64,000 nt of DNA, taken from assembly GCA_934167885.1 (NCBI GenBank), contig CAKPMB010000001.1, positions 1 to 64,000 on the forward strand, read 5' to 3'. This DNA is from an uncultured Bacilli bacterium. GTDB lineage: Bacteria; Bacillota_I; Bacilli_A; RF39; UBA660. Every line of letters begins with the position of its first letter. Position 1 is the first letter of the stretch. This document shows, in pieces, positions 33,768 to 43,894 of this stretch. The translations under genes were made by a program, and so were the position numbers. The notes under the pieces were generated by a model, which searched no databases, had not been told where the DNA came from, and was given only the letters and a program-made list of their open reading frames with translations.

Positions 33768-35201
33768 TTATTTCTTTAACATTTCTAAGTAAATTGATAA
33801 TTGTTCTAACATTACATCAACTGGTGTATAATTTTCTAGTGTTAAAATGTTTTCTAATATATTTTTAGAAAAACCACTTATCATAGCCACATCATTATCA
33901 AATTTAGTTGCAGGAACCCCATTCGTTCTTCCTGCTACATTCCAAAAAATAATTTTTGGTAATTTATAACCGGCTTCCTCAAACGCCCGGTGCCAACCAT
34001 CTAAATTAGTGCCATTTTCTGAATAAATACCTTTGTCAAACTCCATATCCGATATAATAATTAAATGACTTGGCATTTCTTTTTGATTTATATCATTTTC
34101 AAGAGCAGTCCTAAGTATTAACTCAAATGCCTTATCTATATCAGTATTGGCAATATAGCATGGAATATTACTTACTTTTTCGCTTATAGTTTTTCCTTTA
34201 ACCTCACACAAATATGGTTTATCAGAAAATACAATAAAATGATTTTTAAAAAGACCATTATTTCTTTCAGCCGTATATAAAGCAAGACCTACTGATGTAG
34301 CAAATGGAATACCTCCATAACATGTCATTGAACTCGAAGTATCAGCAATAACCAAAACATTAGTGGAACATCCTTTTAATATATCCTTCTGATTATTCCA
34401 CATTAAATCATATAATTCATCATCTACCTTGGCATCATTATATATTTTTTTAACGATTTCATACGCAAATAATCCTTCAGTATTAATTTTAGCTGTGCCT
34501 TTTGATATTTGCCTTTTATATTCCAAATATTTTATAGGCATTCTTTTCATATAAGCATTAGTATACTTTAATAAGGCTTTAGTTGGAACATTGTTAAAAT
34601 TAATATTTTCATACTTTTTATCAGTTAAATTTTTTTCTACTATATTCAATCTACTTCTTAATTTTGACAAAGTCTTTCTATATTCTTTTTCTGTCATATT
34701 TAAACCTATCATAATTTTTTTGGCAAAAACATTATTAATACCATGAGTTCTATGACTTGGTAACCATTTAGCCAGTAATGAAGGATAGGTTGAATTAATA
34801 TCAGCATTTAATTGTTCTTTTATTAAGAATATTACATCATCATTTATAGGTGTATCTAATCCTACTAAAATATAATCAAATCTCCCTAATTCAGGAATAA
34901 ATGGTAACACTCTTAAAGCACATGAAGGATAATTTATACATAATTCTTTAAAAATAATTTTAAATATTCTTCTTTCACCTTTGCCATTCCTAATATCCAA
35001 TATATATAACAAGTTAGCGAGTGCTAAATCCTCATTTTCAAATAAAGCATTTTTAAATAACTTAATTATCTCATCAGAAGAATTATATCTACTAATCATA
35101 GTAAAAACATCTAAATTACTGTTATAGGTTGTCATATAATATTTAGAACCCTTAGTATTAGTTATTATGCTATTCTTTTTCATACCATCTAACAAATTCA
35201 T
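33768..35201 (-). CDS. DUF2828-like protein with vWA domain (Ro60-like architecture)
   Basis: 477 residues from the ATG at 35201 (MNLLDGMKKNSIITNTKG), chosen for GGAGG. A TTG start further up lies in front of that site. Residues about 1-265 are helical repeats (LANLLYILDIRNGKGERRIFK, PSLLAKWLPSHRTHGINN). The C-terminal vWA domain (275-440) has the MIDAS motif VLVIADTSSSMT, a Thr in IANTDIDKA and Asp in IIISDMEFD. This build is typical of DUF2828 proteins and parallels the ring-like HEAT plus vWA form of the RNA-binding Ro60/TROVE proteins. An RNA or protein quality-control role is inference. Its own leader and terminator are present. Confidence 0.75.
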   Translation of the reverse strand: MNLLDGMKKNSIITNTKGSKYYMTTYNSNLDVFTMISRYNSSDEIIKLFKNALFENEDLALANLLYILDIRNGKGERRIFKIIFKELCINYPSCALRVLPFIPELGRFDYILVGLDTPINDDVIFLIKEQLNADINSTYPSLLAKWLPSHRTHGINNVFAKKIMIGLNMTEKEYRKTLSKLRSRLNIVEKNLTDKKYENINFNNVPTKALLKYTNAYMKRMPIKYLEYKRQISKGTAKINTEGLFAYEIVKKIYNDAKVDDELYDLMWNNQKDILKGCSTNVLVIADTSSSMTCYGGIPFATSVGLALYTAERNNGLFKNHFIVFSDKPYLCEVKGKTISEKVSNIPCYIANTDIDKAFELILRTALENDINQKEMPSHLIIISDMEFDKGIYSENGTNLDGWHRAFEEAGYKLPKIIFWNVAGRTNGVPATKFDNDVAMISGFSKNILENILTLENYTPVDVMLEQLSIYLEMLKK

Positions 35202-35228
35202 AGATATAACCTCCAATTATAAAACTAC

Positions 35229-35283
35229 AAGACACATATTTTTTTAATTTATCATTAATTATTTATAATGCTGTAAGTGTCTT
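35229..35283 (-). promoter_or_regulatory. Large stem-loop in the DUF2828 leader
   Basis: AAGACAC (35229-35235) pairs with GTGTCTT (35277-35283) around a 41-base A/T-rich loop, just before the GGAGG site. Could control translation or RNA stability. Confidence 0.4.
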
Positions 35284-35346
35284 TCTCATATTAACTATAT
35301 TCATTATATAATACATAAAATAGCGAATGGTCACTTAAAAAGCGAC

Positions 35347-35369
35347 AAAAAAACACCTACAATGAGGCG
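35347..35369 (-). terminator. Terminator of the HTH gene
   Basis: CACCT (35354-35358) pairs with AGGCG (35365-35369), one wobble; seven T on the minus strand. The stop codon is inside the stem. Confidence 0.6.
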
Positions 35370-35725
35370 CTACAAAAAGTGTATAGATAATCGTTTACTT
35401 GATTTAAATTGTAAACTTTATTTTCTAAGCAGTAAGCAATAACTTGATCAAATTTGCTATTACTTAAAGAATATCCAGCTGAATTTAATAGTTTATTAAA
35501 GTCATTTCTTTCTAATCCTAAAGCTAAGCATAGTTTGATAATTACATTCTTACGAGGAATATAATCGTTATTACATCTTATCTTAGAAAATAACTTTCTA
35601 TCTATATCTCCTTTTTTATAAATCTCAGAATCTTTATGGCCACTCTTATCAATAAACGAAAAAAGTATTTCATTAAAACTCCTTGATTCAATGCGATTTA
35701 AATAGTCTTTACAACTTTCTTTCAT
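35357..35725 (-). CDS. Small helix-turn-helix (XRE-like) protein
   Basis: 122 residues, basic in the middle. The segment DSEIYKKGDIDRKLFSKIRCNNDYIPRKNVIIKLCLALGL looks like an XRE-type helix-turn-helix, and FNKLLNSAGYSLS closes it. I recognise this pattern from small Firmicute proteins often near vWA proteins, though I cannot name the family. It precedes the DUF2828 gene in the same direction with a terminator between. Its own leader shows two hairpins. Regulation of the vWA partner is a fair guess only. Confidence 0.65.
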   Translation of the reverse strand: MKESCKDYLNRIESRSFNEILFSFIDKSGHKDSEIYKKGDIDRKLFSKIRCNNDYIPRKNVIIKLCLALGLERNDFNKLLNSAGYSLSNSKFDQVIAYCLENKVYNLNQVNDYLYTFCSASL

Positions 35726-35758
35726 ATGAACCTCCTAACACCAAATATTTCATTTTCT

Positions 35759-35801
35759 CACAACCTAAATTGTGCATTCCTTAATCATAAGGTAGCATTC
35801 C
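35759..35801 (-). ncRNA. Structured leader or small RNA ahead of the HTH gene
   Basis: Two hairpins, CACAA/TTGTG (35759-35774) and CCTTA/TAAGG (35779-35792), stand side by side. The 7-base direct repeat GCATTCC (35774-35780 and 35795-35801) flanks the second. A possible promoter (TTGAGA, 17, TAAATA) lies upstream. It may be a cis-regulatory leader. Confidence 0.35.
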
Positions 35802-35914
35802 CTACAATCTTCTAATAGGACACATTTCATATAAAATTTTATTTAAATCGCAGAGTATGATTTCTCAAACTCGCCATTAATATATCACTTTTTTTTAAAA
35901 ATTGCAATTCTATA

Positions 35915-35942
35915 CAAAAAAAGGATAAACAACGTTATCCTT
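35915..35942 (-). terminator. Terminator of the rpoB-rpoC operon
   Basis: AAGGATAA (35921-35928) pairs with TTATCCTT (35935-35942); seven T follow on the minus strand. The arm starts in the rpoC stop codon. Confidence 0.85.
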
Positions 35943-38900
35943 TATTCCATAAATTCATTTTCAAATGCTTCTAATGGTTCATCAGGAGCAAATTGATTTG
36001 CTAAATCATAATCAATATTTTGATATGCTTTAATACCTGTTCCAGCAGGAATTAACTTACCAATAATAACATTCTCTTTTAATCCTTGTAAATGATCTAC
36101 TTTTCCACGAATAGCAGCATCTGTTAAGATTCTTGTTGTTTCTTGGAATGAAGCAGCTGATAAGAATGAATCAGTTTCAAGAGATGCTTTAGTAATACCA
36201 AATAATACTGGTCTTCCTGTAGCAGGACGTTTTCCTTCAATAATAACTTGTTTATTACCATCTGTAAATTCAAAGAAATTTACTAATGAACCTGGTAATA
36301 ATGTTGTATCTCCAGAATCAATTATTCTAATCTTACTAATCATACGACGAGCAATTACTTCAACGTGTTTATCACTAATTTCAACACCTTGACTACGATA
36401 AGCATTTTGAACTTCTTTTAAGATATATTCTTGAGTTGTTAATGGATCAGTTACAGTTAATAATTCTTTTGGACTAATAGCACCTTCTGTTAACTTATCA
36501 CCAGGATTTACCATATCACCCTTGCTAACTTTAAGTTTAGCACCATAGTTAGTAATATGTTCCTTAGTTTCAACATCATTTTCAATACTTATCTTAAATT
36601 TACCATGATCTTCAACAATCTTAGTTACTTTTCCACTAATTTCAGCAATAGTTGCTTTTCCTTTTGGAATACGAGCTTCAAATAACTCTTGAACTCTTGG
36701 AAGACCTTGTGTAATATCTTCACCACCGGCAACACCACCAGTATGGAATGTTCTCATTGTTAGCTGTGTTCCTGGTTCACCGATAGATTGAGCAGCCATA
36801 ACACCAATTGCTTCACCAACTTCAACTAAGTTACCAGTAGCTAAGTTACGTCCATAACATTTAACACAAACACCATGATGAGTATTACATGTTAAAATGC
36901 TTCGTATTTCAACTTCTGTAATTCCAGCATCAACAATTTTTTCAGCAATTGACTCAGTTATTAATTCACCTTTGTCAACTAAAACTTTATCATTATTAGG
37001 GTTAACAACCTTCTTATTGGCATAACGACCAACAATACGATCGTATAATTTTTCAATTACAGAACCATTCTTATCATTAACGAATGCACGAACAACAACA
37101 CCTTGATCTGTTCCACAATCTTCTTCTTTGACAATAATATCTTGTGATACATCAACAAGACGACGTGTTAAGTATCCAGAATCAGCTGTCTTTAAAGCCG
37201 TATCGGCACTACCTTTACGAGCACCATGGGTTGATAAGAAGAATTCAGCTACTGATAATCCTTCCCTAAAGTTAGAAGTAACTGGGATTTCAACTGGCTC
37301 ACCATTTGGTTTAGCCATAAGTCCACGCATACCAGCAAGTTGCGTAAAGTTAGAAATGTTACCACGTGCTTTAGAGTTCATCATCATGAATATTGGGTTA
37401 TCAAGTTCAGTTTTAGCATAAGTTTCAAGTTCTTTTTGAACTTCATTCTTAGCATTATTCCAAACATCAATAACTTTACCAAAACGTTCTTCTTCTGTAA
37501 TTAAACCACGGGCAAATTGTTTATTAATAGTATCAACTAATTTATTACTATCAGCAATAATTTGTGGTTTTTTAACAGATGTTCGAACATCAGCTACTGA
37601 TACAGTAATACCAGCAATTGTTGAATATTTAAATCCTAAATCCTTTAATCTATCTAGCATCATTGATGTTTCAGTTGTCTTATAACGTTTAAATGTTTGG
37701 GCAATAATGCTTTCAAGTGTTCCCTTAGCAAATGGTTTTACTAAAGGCATCTTTTTAATTTCTTCCTTAATATCAGCACCCATTGGTAAGAAATACCTAT
37801 TAGGAGTAATTCTTGTAATATTTTCATCTGTTGGTTCATTTAAATAAGCAAATGAATCAGGTAAGATTTCATTAAATATTAATTTACCAGGAGTAGTTAC
37901 TAAGTATTTATCTTTTTGTTCTTCAATAAACAATTTATGTTTGAATGAACGAACTGGTAAGGCAATACGTGTATGAAGAGTTATTTCTCTTCTATCATAT
38001 GCCATAATAGCTTCATTTGAGTTTTTGAACACACGACCTTCACCATCTAAGCCACTCTTTTCCATTGTTAAATAGTAGTTACCTAATACCATATCTTGAG
38101 ATGGTGTAACAATTGGACTTCCGTCTTTTGGATGCAAAATGTTATTAGCACCAAGCATCAATAAACGAGCTTCGGCAATAGCTTCTTCTGATAATGGAAC
38201 GTGAACAGCCATTTGGTCACCATCGAAGTCAGCATTAAATGCTGTACAAACTAATGGATGCAAACGAATAGCTTTACCACCAATTAACTTAGGTTCAAAT
38301 GCTTGAATACCTAATCTATGTAATGTAGGGGCACGGTTTAATAGAACTGGATGTTCACGAATAACATCTTCAACAATATCCCAAACTTGTGGATCTTTGT
38401 TTTCAATTAAACGTTTGGCAGCTTTAATGTTGCTACAAATTGGTTCGCCACCATTTTGTTTCTTAGTTGTTAATCCATGAATAACATGTGGTTTAAATAA
38501 TTCAAGAGCCATTTCTTTTGGAATACCACATTGATACATTTTTAAATCTGGTCCAACAACGATTACTGAACGTCCTGAATAATCAACACGTTTTCCTAAT
38601 AAGTTTTGACGGAAACGACCTTGTTTACCTTTTAACATTGAAGAAAGTGACTTCAATGGACGATTTCCAGCACCAGTGACACTTCTTCCACGTCTTCCAT
38701 TGTCAAATAATGAGTCAACTGCTTCTTGAAGCATACGTTTTTCATTTTGAATAATTATTTGTGGAGCATTTAAATCAATAAGTTTTTTCAAACGATTATT
38801 GCGGTTAATAACACGACGATATAAATCATTTAAATCACTTGTTGCAAAACGACCACCATCAAGTTGAATCATTGGACGCAATTCAGGTGGAATAACAGGA

Positions 38901-39592
38901 ATACAATCCATAATCATCCATTCAGGGCGGTTATCAGATTTATCAAAAGCATCAAGAACGTCAATACGTTTTAATAAACGAACTCTCTTTTGACCTTGAG
39001 CAGTCTCTAATTCTTTTGTTATTTTCTTAATTTCATCTTTAATATCAACTTTTTTAAGTAATTCTTTAATAGCTTCAGCACCCATTCCTACTGTGAAACC
39101 ATTGCCATATTTTTCATAATATGCACGATATTCTTTTTCAGATAATGTTTGCTTATTTTCAAGAGGTGCAATACCTTTATCAATTACAACGTAACTTACA
39201 AAGTATAATACCTCCTCTAAATCACGAGGTGACATATCAAGAACTAATCCCATTCTTGAAGGAACACCTTTAAAATACCATATGTGACTTACAGGTGTTG
39301 CAAGTTCAATATGTCCCATACGTTCACGACGAACTTTAGAACGAGTTACTTCAACACCACATCGGTCACAAACAATATTTTTATAACGAACACGCTTATA
39401 TTTACCACAAGCACATTCAAAATCCTTTGTAGGTCCAAAGATTTTTTCACAAAATAAACCATCACGTTCAGGTCTTAGAGTTCTATAATTAATAGTTTCA
39501 GGCTTTTTTACTTCACCATAACTCCAAGATCTTATCATTTCAGGGGATGCAATACCTATTTTTAAGGCATCAAATTTATTTACTTCGATCAT
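35942..39592 (-). CDS. rpoC: RNA polymerase beta-prime subunit
   Basis: Full-length, 1216 residues. The N-terminal zinc ribbon is CACGKYKRVRYKNIVCDRCGV; the catalytic loop NADFDGDQMAVH binds magnesium with three Asp; the bridge helix and trigger loop (GVMAAQSIGEPGTQLTMRTFHTGG) are intact; the second Cys cluster is CNTHHGVCVKCYG. There is no large insertion and the length is normal for Firmicutes. Its ATG overlaps the rpoB stop by one base (TAATG), so translation is coupled. Confidence 0.98.
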   Translation of the reverse strand: MIEVNKFDALKIGIASPEMIRSWSYGEVKKPETINYRTLRPERDGLFCEKIFGPTKDFECACGKYKRVRYKNIVCDRCGVEVTRSKVRRERMGHIELATPVSHIWYFKGVPSRMGLVLDMSPRDLEEVLYFVSYVVIDKGIAPLENKQTLSEKEYRAYYEKYGNGFTVGMGAEAIKELLKKVDIKDEIKKITKELETAQGQKRVRLLKRIDVLDAFDKSDNRPEWMIMDCIPVIPPELRPMIQLDGGRFATSDLNDLYRRVINRNNRLKKLIDLNAPQIIIQNEKRMLQEAVDSLFDNGRRGRSVTGAGNRPLKSLSSMLKGKQGRFRQNLLGKRVDYSGRSVIVVGPDLKMYQCGIPKEMALELFKPHVIHGLTTKKQNGGEPICSNIKAAKRLIENKDPQVWDIVEDVIREHPVLLNRAPTLHRLGIQAFEPKLIGGKAIRLHPLVCTAFNADFDGDQMAVHVPLSEEAIAEARLLMLGANNILHPKDGSPIVTPSQDMVLGNYYLTMEKSGLDGEGRVFKNSNEAIMAYDRREITLHTRIALPVRSFKHKLFIEEQKDKYLVTTPGKLIFNEILPDSFAYLNEPTDENITRITPNRYFLPMGADIKEEIKKMPLVKPFAKGTLESIIAQTFKRYKTTETSMMLDRLKDLGFKYSTIAGITVSVADVRTSVKKPQIIADSNKLVDTINKQFARGLITEEERFGKVIDVWNNAKNEVQKELETYAKTELDNPIFMMMNSKARGNISNFTQLAGMRGLMAKPNGEPVEIPVTSNFREGLSVAEFFLSTHGARKGSADTALKTADSGYLTRRLVDVSQDIIVKEEDCGTDQGVVVRAFVNDKNGSVIEKLYDRIVGRYANKKVVNPNNDKVLVDKGELITESIAEKIVDAGITEVEIRSILTCNTHHGVCVKCYGRNLATGNLVEVGEAIGVMAAQSIGEPGTQLTMRTFHTGGVAGGEDITQGLPRVQELFEARIPKGKATIAEISGKVTKIVEDHGKFKISIENDVETKEHITNYGAKLKVSKGDMVNPGDKLTEGAISPKELLTVTDPLTTQEYILKEVQNAYRSQGVEISDKHVEVIARRMISKIRIIDSGDTTLLPGSLVNFFEFTDGNKQVIIEGKRPATGRPVLFGITKASLETDSFLSAASFQETTRILTDAAIRGKVDHLQGLKENVIIGKLIPAGTGIKAYQNIDYDLANQFAPDEPLEAFENEFME

Positions 39593-42500
39593 TAAAATTC
39601 CCCTCCTTCATCAAAATCAATATCACTATCATCTAAGTCATCTAGACTATCTTCTTCATCATCAAATTCACTATCATCATCCCATGAAGAATCATCGTCT
39701 TTTTGAGTATCAGTAGGTGGTGTTAATTCAATTTCATCAATATCTAAATTAGCACCCTCTCTATCTTCCTCATCTTCTATTTGTTTTAAATCACAAGCTT
39801 CACCTTTATCATTAATAATCTTTAAATCAAGTCCTAAAGCTTGGAATTCTTTCATTAATACACGGAAACTTTCTGGAACACCAGCTTGATTTATATCTTG
39901 TCCTTTAACAATTGATTCGTATACTTTAACACGTCCTAAAATATCATCTGATTTAACAGTTAATATTTCTTGTAATGTATGAGCAGCACCATAAGCATAT
40001 AATGCCCAAACTTCCATTTCACCGAAACGTTGACCACCAAATTGAGCTTTACCTCCTAATGGTTGTTGTGTAACAAGTGAATAAGGTCCAGTTGAACGAG
40101 CATGTAACTTATCATCAACCATGTGGTGTAACTTAATCATATACATAACACCAACAGCAACACGATTTTCAAATGGTTCACCAGTTCGTCCGTTATATAA
40201 AACTGTCTTACCATCTGGTTCCATACCAGCTTCTTTCATCATATCAGCAATATCATCACTCTTAGCACCATCAAATACTGGAGTAGCAACATGAACATTT
40301 AGTTTCTTAGCAGCCATTCCTAAGTGAAGTTCTAAGATTTGTCCAATGTTCATACGAGATGGAACACCCATTGGGTTAAGCATAATATCAACAGGACGAC
40401 CATCTGGAAGATATGGCATATCTTCTTGAGGTAGAATTAAGGAAATAACACCCTTATTACCATGACGACCAGACATCTTATCACCAACTTGAATCTTACG
40501 TTTTTGAACGATATAAATTCTAATTACTTTAGAAACACCTGCTGGTAATTCATCATTTTCTTTACGAGAATAAATTTTAACATCATGAACAATACCATCA
40601 CCGCCATGTGGAACACGAAGAGATGTATCACGAACTTCACGTGTTTTTTCACCGAAAATAGCATGTAATAATTTCTCTTCAGAAGTTAATTCAGCCATAC
40701 CCTTTGGTGTAACCTTACCAACTAAGATATCACCTTCATGAACTTCTGTTCCAATGATAACAATACCATTTTCATCAAGGTTCTTTCTAGCTTCTTCTGA
40801 TACGTTAGGAATATCTCTTGTAATCTCTTCTGGTCCTAATTTAGTATCACGACATTGCATTTGATAATCTTCTAAGTGAAGAGATGTATAAGCATCATCT
40901 TTAACTAAATTTTCATTTAAGATGACAGCATCCTCATAGTTATAACCATTATATGTCATGAATGCTACAACAACATTCTTACCTAAAGCTAATTCACCTT
41001 TATCTGTACTTGGCCCATCAGCAATAACTTGACCACGATGAACAGTATCACCAGGATGAACAATAGGTCTATGATGTTGACAAGTTCCGGCATTTGATAA
41101 TTCAAAGTTACTTAATATATATACATCTTTATCTTTAGCATTTTTAATAACAATCTTCTTAGCATCAACGTAATCAACAACACCATCAGCTTTAGCAATA
41201 ATTACAGCTCCAGAATCTTTAGCTGCAACACATTCAACACCAGTTCCAATAAATGGAGCTTCTGAACGTAATAATGGCACAGATTGACGTTGCATATTTG
41301 CACCCATCAAAGCACGAGTTGCATCATCATGTTCTAGGAATGGAATACAACTTGTTGTAACAGCAACTACTTGTTGTGGAGAAACGTCGATATAATCAAC
41401 ATCACTACTCTTAGCTAAAATGTTTTCACCCTTATAACGAGCATTAACCTTTTCTGGAACAATCATGTCATTATCATCAGTTTCAACAGTTGCTTGTGAA
41501 ATAATAAATTCTGCTTCTTCATCAGCTGTTAAGTAGTCAACTTGATCTGTTAACTTCTTATCAATAACACGACGATATGGTGTCATAATAAAGCCATAAT
41601 CATCAACTTTAGCATAACTTGCAAGAGATGTAATCAAACCGATATTTTGACCTTCTGGTGATTCAATTGGACAGATACGTCCATAGTGACTTGCATTAAC
41701 ATCACGCACTTCAACACCGGCTCTATCTCTTGATAATCCACCTGGACCTAAAGCTGATAAACGTCTTTTATTAGTTAATTCTGCTAGTGGGTTAGTTTGA
41801 TCCATGAATTGTGATAATTGACTTGAACCAAAGAACTCTTTCATTGCTGCTGTAACAGGACGAATATTAATCAATGTCTTAGGTGTTACTTCATCCATTT
41901 CTTGAGTAGTCATACGTTCACGAATAACTCTTTCCATACGAGCTACACCAATTCTAAATTGATTTTGTAATAATTCACCAACTTGACGAATACGACGGTT
42001 TCCTAAATGGTCAATTTCATCAAAATTACCAACACCATGTAATAAATTTAAATAATAACTTACTGATGCATATACATCTGAAATAGTTAATCTCTTAACA
42101 TCAATATTATAATCATTACCAATAACAATTAATTTTTCTTTTTTATTTTCTGGATTATAAATCTTAATAGTTTGAATCTTACCATGTGTATCTAATTCTT
42201 CATTTATTTTAGCATCTACTAAGTTATAACCATTATTAAATATAGGCTTTAATTCTTCTAAAATATCTTTAGTAATTAAAGTATCTTTTGCAAATTTTTT
42301 CTCACCATCAATAACAATATCTTCAGCTAAAGTTTGTCCTAATAATCTATCAGCAATATTTAATTTACGATTAAATTTATAACGACCAACCTTAGCTAAA
42401 TCATAACGGAATTCATCGAAAAAGCGAGTAATAATTTGGTTTTTAGAACTATCTAGAGTTGATGGTTCTCCAGGACGTAACTTCTCATATATTTCAATCA

Positions 42501-43197
42501 AAGCTTCATCAGTATTACGAGTGCTATCCTTAGCAATAGTATTTTCAATATATGGATCATGTCCAAACAAATTATAAATATCTTCATCACTTGATAAACC
42601 AAAAGCACGTAATAAAGTTGTTAAAGTAACTTTACGAGTTCTATCAATTCTTACATATACAACATCACGAGCATCGGTTTCAAATTCAAGCCATGTTCCA
42701 CGTGTTGGTATAATTTGTGATGTAATGATATTACGACCATTCTTGTCGATTTCACGATTAAAATATACACTTGGGCTTCTTACCAATTGACTAACAATAA
42801 CACGTTCAGCACCGTTAATAATAAACGTTCCACTTTCAGTCATTAAAGGCATATCACCTAAGAATATTTCTTGTTCTTTTACCTCTCCAGTTTCGTGATT
42901 AAATAATCTTACTTGCACCTTTAATGGAGCAGCAAAAGTAGTCTCACGATCTCTACTTTCTTTAATAGAATATCTTGGTTCATCTAAATGATAATCACCA
43001 AATTCCAAAGAAAGAGTTCCTGAGAAATTTTCTACGGGGAATAAATCTTCTAAAACTTCTTTTATACCATGTTCAATAAACCATTGGTAACTCTTTTTTT
43101 GAATTTCTAATAAATCTTTTAATTCATATGTTTTTTTGATCCGCGAAAAAGATCTTCTTTGACGATAATCGCCACAATTAATTAGCTTATAAGCCAT
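39592..43197 (-). CDS. rpoB: RNA polymerase beta subunit, natural Asn at the rifampicin-site His
   Basis: 1201 residues from the second ATG (MAYKLINCGDYRQRRSF), better spaced to GGGGTG than the adjacent one. All catalytic segments are present (SRDRAGVEVRDVNASHYGR, KMSGRHGNKGV, PLGGKAQFGGQRFGEMEVWAL). In the rifampicin pocket it reads FMDQTNPLAELTNKRRLSAL: Asn (codon AAT, 41770-41772) stands where E. coli has His526. This same change underlies natural rifampicin resistance in Spiroplasma and confers resistance when mutated elsewhere. After residue about 1140 comes a 55-residue highly acidic tail (DDDSEFDDEEDSLDD) ending DEGGEF, which is longer than in most homologues. Confidence 0.98.
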   Translation of the reverse strand: MAYKLINCGDYRQRRSFSRIKKTYELKDLLEIQKKSYQWFIEHGIKEVLEDLFPVENFSGTLSLEFGDYHLDEPRYSIKESRDRETTFAAPLKVQVRLFNHETGEVKEQEIFLGDMPLMTESGTFIINGAERVIVSQLVRSPSVYFNREIDKNGRNIITSQIIPTRGTWLEFETDARDVVYVRIDRTRKVTLTTLLRAFGLSSDEDIYNLFGHDPYIENTIAKDSTRNTDEALIEIYEKLRPGEPSTLDSSKNQIITRFFDEFRYDLAKVGRYKFNRKLNIADRLLGQTLAEDIVIDGEKKFAKDTLITKDILEELKPIFNNGYNLVDAKINEELDTHGKIQTIKIYNPENKKEKLIVIGNDYNIDVKRLTISDVYASVSYYLNLLHGVGNFDEIDHLGNRRIRQVGELLQNQFRIGVARMERVIRERMTTQEMDEVTPKTLINIRPVTAAMKEFFGSSQLSQFMDQTNPLAELTNKRRLSALGPGGLSRDRAGVEVRDVNASHYGRICPIESPEGQNIGLITSLASYAKVDDYGFIMTPYRRVIDKKLTDQVDYLTADEEAEFIISQATVETDDNDMIVPEKVNARYKGENILAKSSDVDYIDVSPQQVVAVTTSCIPFLEHDDATRALMGANMQRQSVPLLRSEAPFIGTGVECVAAKDSGAVIIAKADGVVDYVDAKKIVIKNAKDKDVYILSNFELSNAGTCQHHRPIVHPGDTVHRGQVIADGPSTDKGELALGKNVVVAFMTYNGYNYEDAVILNENLVKDDAYTSLHLEDYQMQCRDTKLGPEEITRDIPNVSEEARKNLDENGIVIIGTEVHEGDILVGKVTPKGMAELTSEEKLLHAIFGEKTREVRDTSLRVPHGGDGIVHDVKIYSRKENDELPAGVSKVIRIYIVQKRKIQVGDKMSGRHGNKGVISLILPQEDMPYLPDGRPVDIMLNPMGVPSRMNIGQILELHLGMAAKKLNVHVATPVFDGAKSDDIADMMKEAGMEPDGKTVLYNGRTGEPFENRVAVGVMYMIKLHHMVDDKLHARSTGPYSLVTQQPLGGKAQFGGQRFGEMEVWALYAYGAAHTLQEILTVKSDDILGRVKVYESIVKGQDINQAGVPESFRVLMKEFQALGLDLKIINDKGEACDLKQIEDEEDREGANLDIDEIELTPPTDTQKDDDSSWDDDSEFDDEEDSLDDLDDSDIDFDEGGEF

Positions 43198-43268
43198 CAT
43201 TTCACCCCATTACATAAAATTTAAATTTTATAAACATATTAAGTTTTATAATATGCCGCCAACATATA

Positions 43269-43297
43269 TTAATAACACAATTGTCTACAATAGTCAA
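43269..43297 (-). promoter_or_regulatory. Candidate promoter of rpoB-rpoC
   Basis: Minus strand TTGACT, 17 bases, TATTAA in the 102-base gap behind ybxB. It leaves a leader of about 65 bases. Confidence 0.5.
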
Positions 43298-43299
43298 CC

Positions 43300-43881
43300 T
43301 TATTTAAGGCAAATAATTAAAAAACCTTTGTCTTTGTCAACTATGTTTACGTCAAATGATTTTTGCATATCTTTGATAAATGAATTAGCCCCCTGTTGCT
43401 TCCTTATTACCAGATAAATTTCCCCATTTTCTTTAAGACATTTTTTAGAATCTAAGATAAGCTCATATAGTTTTTGCTTACCAACTCTAATTGGTGGATT
43501 AGTAACAACAAAATCAAACTTTTCATCCTTAATCTCACTTATACCATCACTCACTAAACACTTAGCATTCAAACACCCATTTTCTTTAATATTCATAGCA
43601 CTAAGATGAACAGCGCGTCTATTAACATCAACCATCGTTACATGCGCACTAGCAATTTTATTTAAAATAATACCAATCGCACCATAACCACACCCTAAAT
43701 CCAAAACATCACCATACACAAGCGATGCTGTATTTTTTAATAACAAATAAGTTCCAAAATCAAGTTCACCTTTAGAAAACACCCCATTATCCGTATTAAA
43801 AGTAAAAGATTTATCCATAAACTTGACATTAACTTTTTTAATTTCACTTACTAAATTATCATTAGTAAAATAATGACTCAT
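43300..43881 (-). CDS. ybxB: Class I SAM-dependent methyltransferase (YbxB/RsmC-like)
   Basis: 193 residues. SAM motif DVLDLGCGYGAIGI, and the catalytic-type tetrapeptide in FVVTNPPIRVGK, typical of N6/N2-directed RNA methyltransferases in the RsmC group. In B. subtilis ybxB stands between rplL and rpoB; here it precedes rpoB without the ribosomal stalk genes. Likely a 16S rRNA guanine methyltransferase, but the target is not proven for the Gram-positive form. A terminator-like hairpin just ahead implies read-through or a missed promoter. Confidence 0.85.
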   Translation of the reverse strand: MSHYFTNDNLVSEIKKVNVKFMDKSFTFNTDNGVFSKGELDFGTYLLLKNTASLVYGDVLDLGCGYGAIGIILNKIASAHVTMVDVNRRAVHLSAMNIKENGCLNAKCLVSDGISEIKDEKFDFVVTNPPIRVGKQKLYELILDSKKCLKENGEIYLVIRKQQGANSFIKDMQKSFDVNIVDKDKGFLIICLK

Positions 43882-43894
43882 TTTCCCTCCGAAA

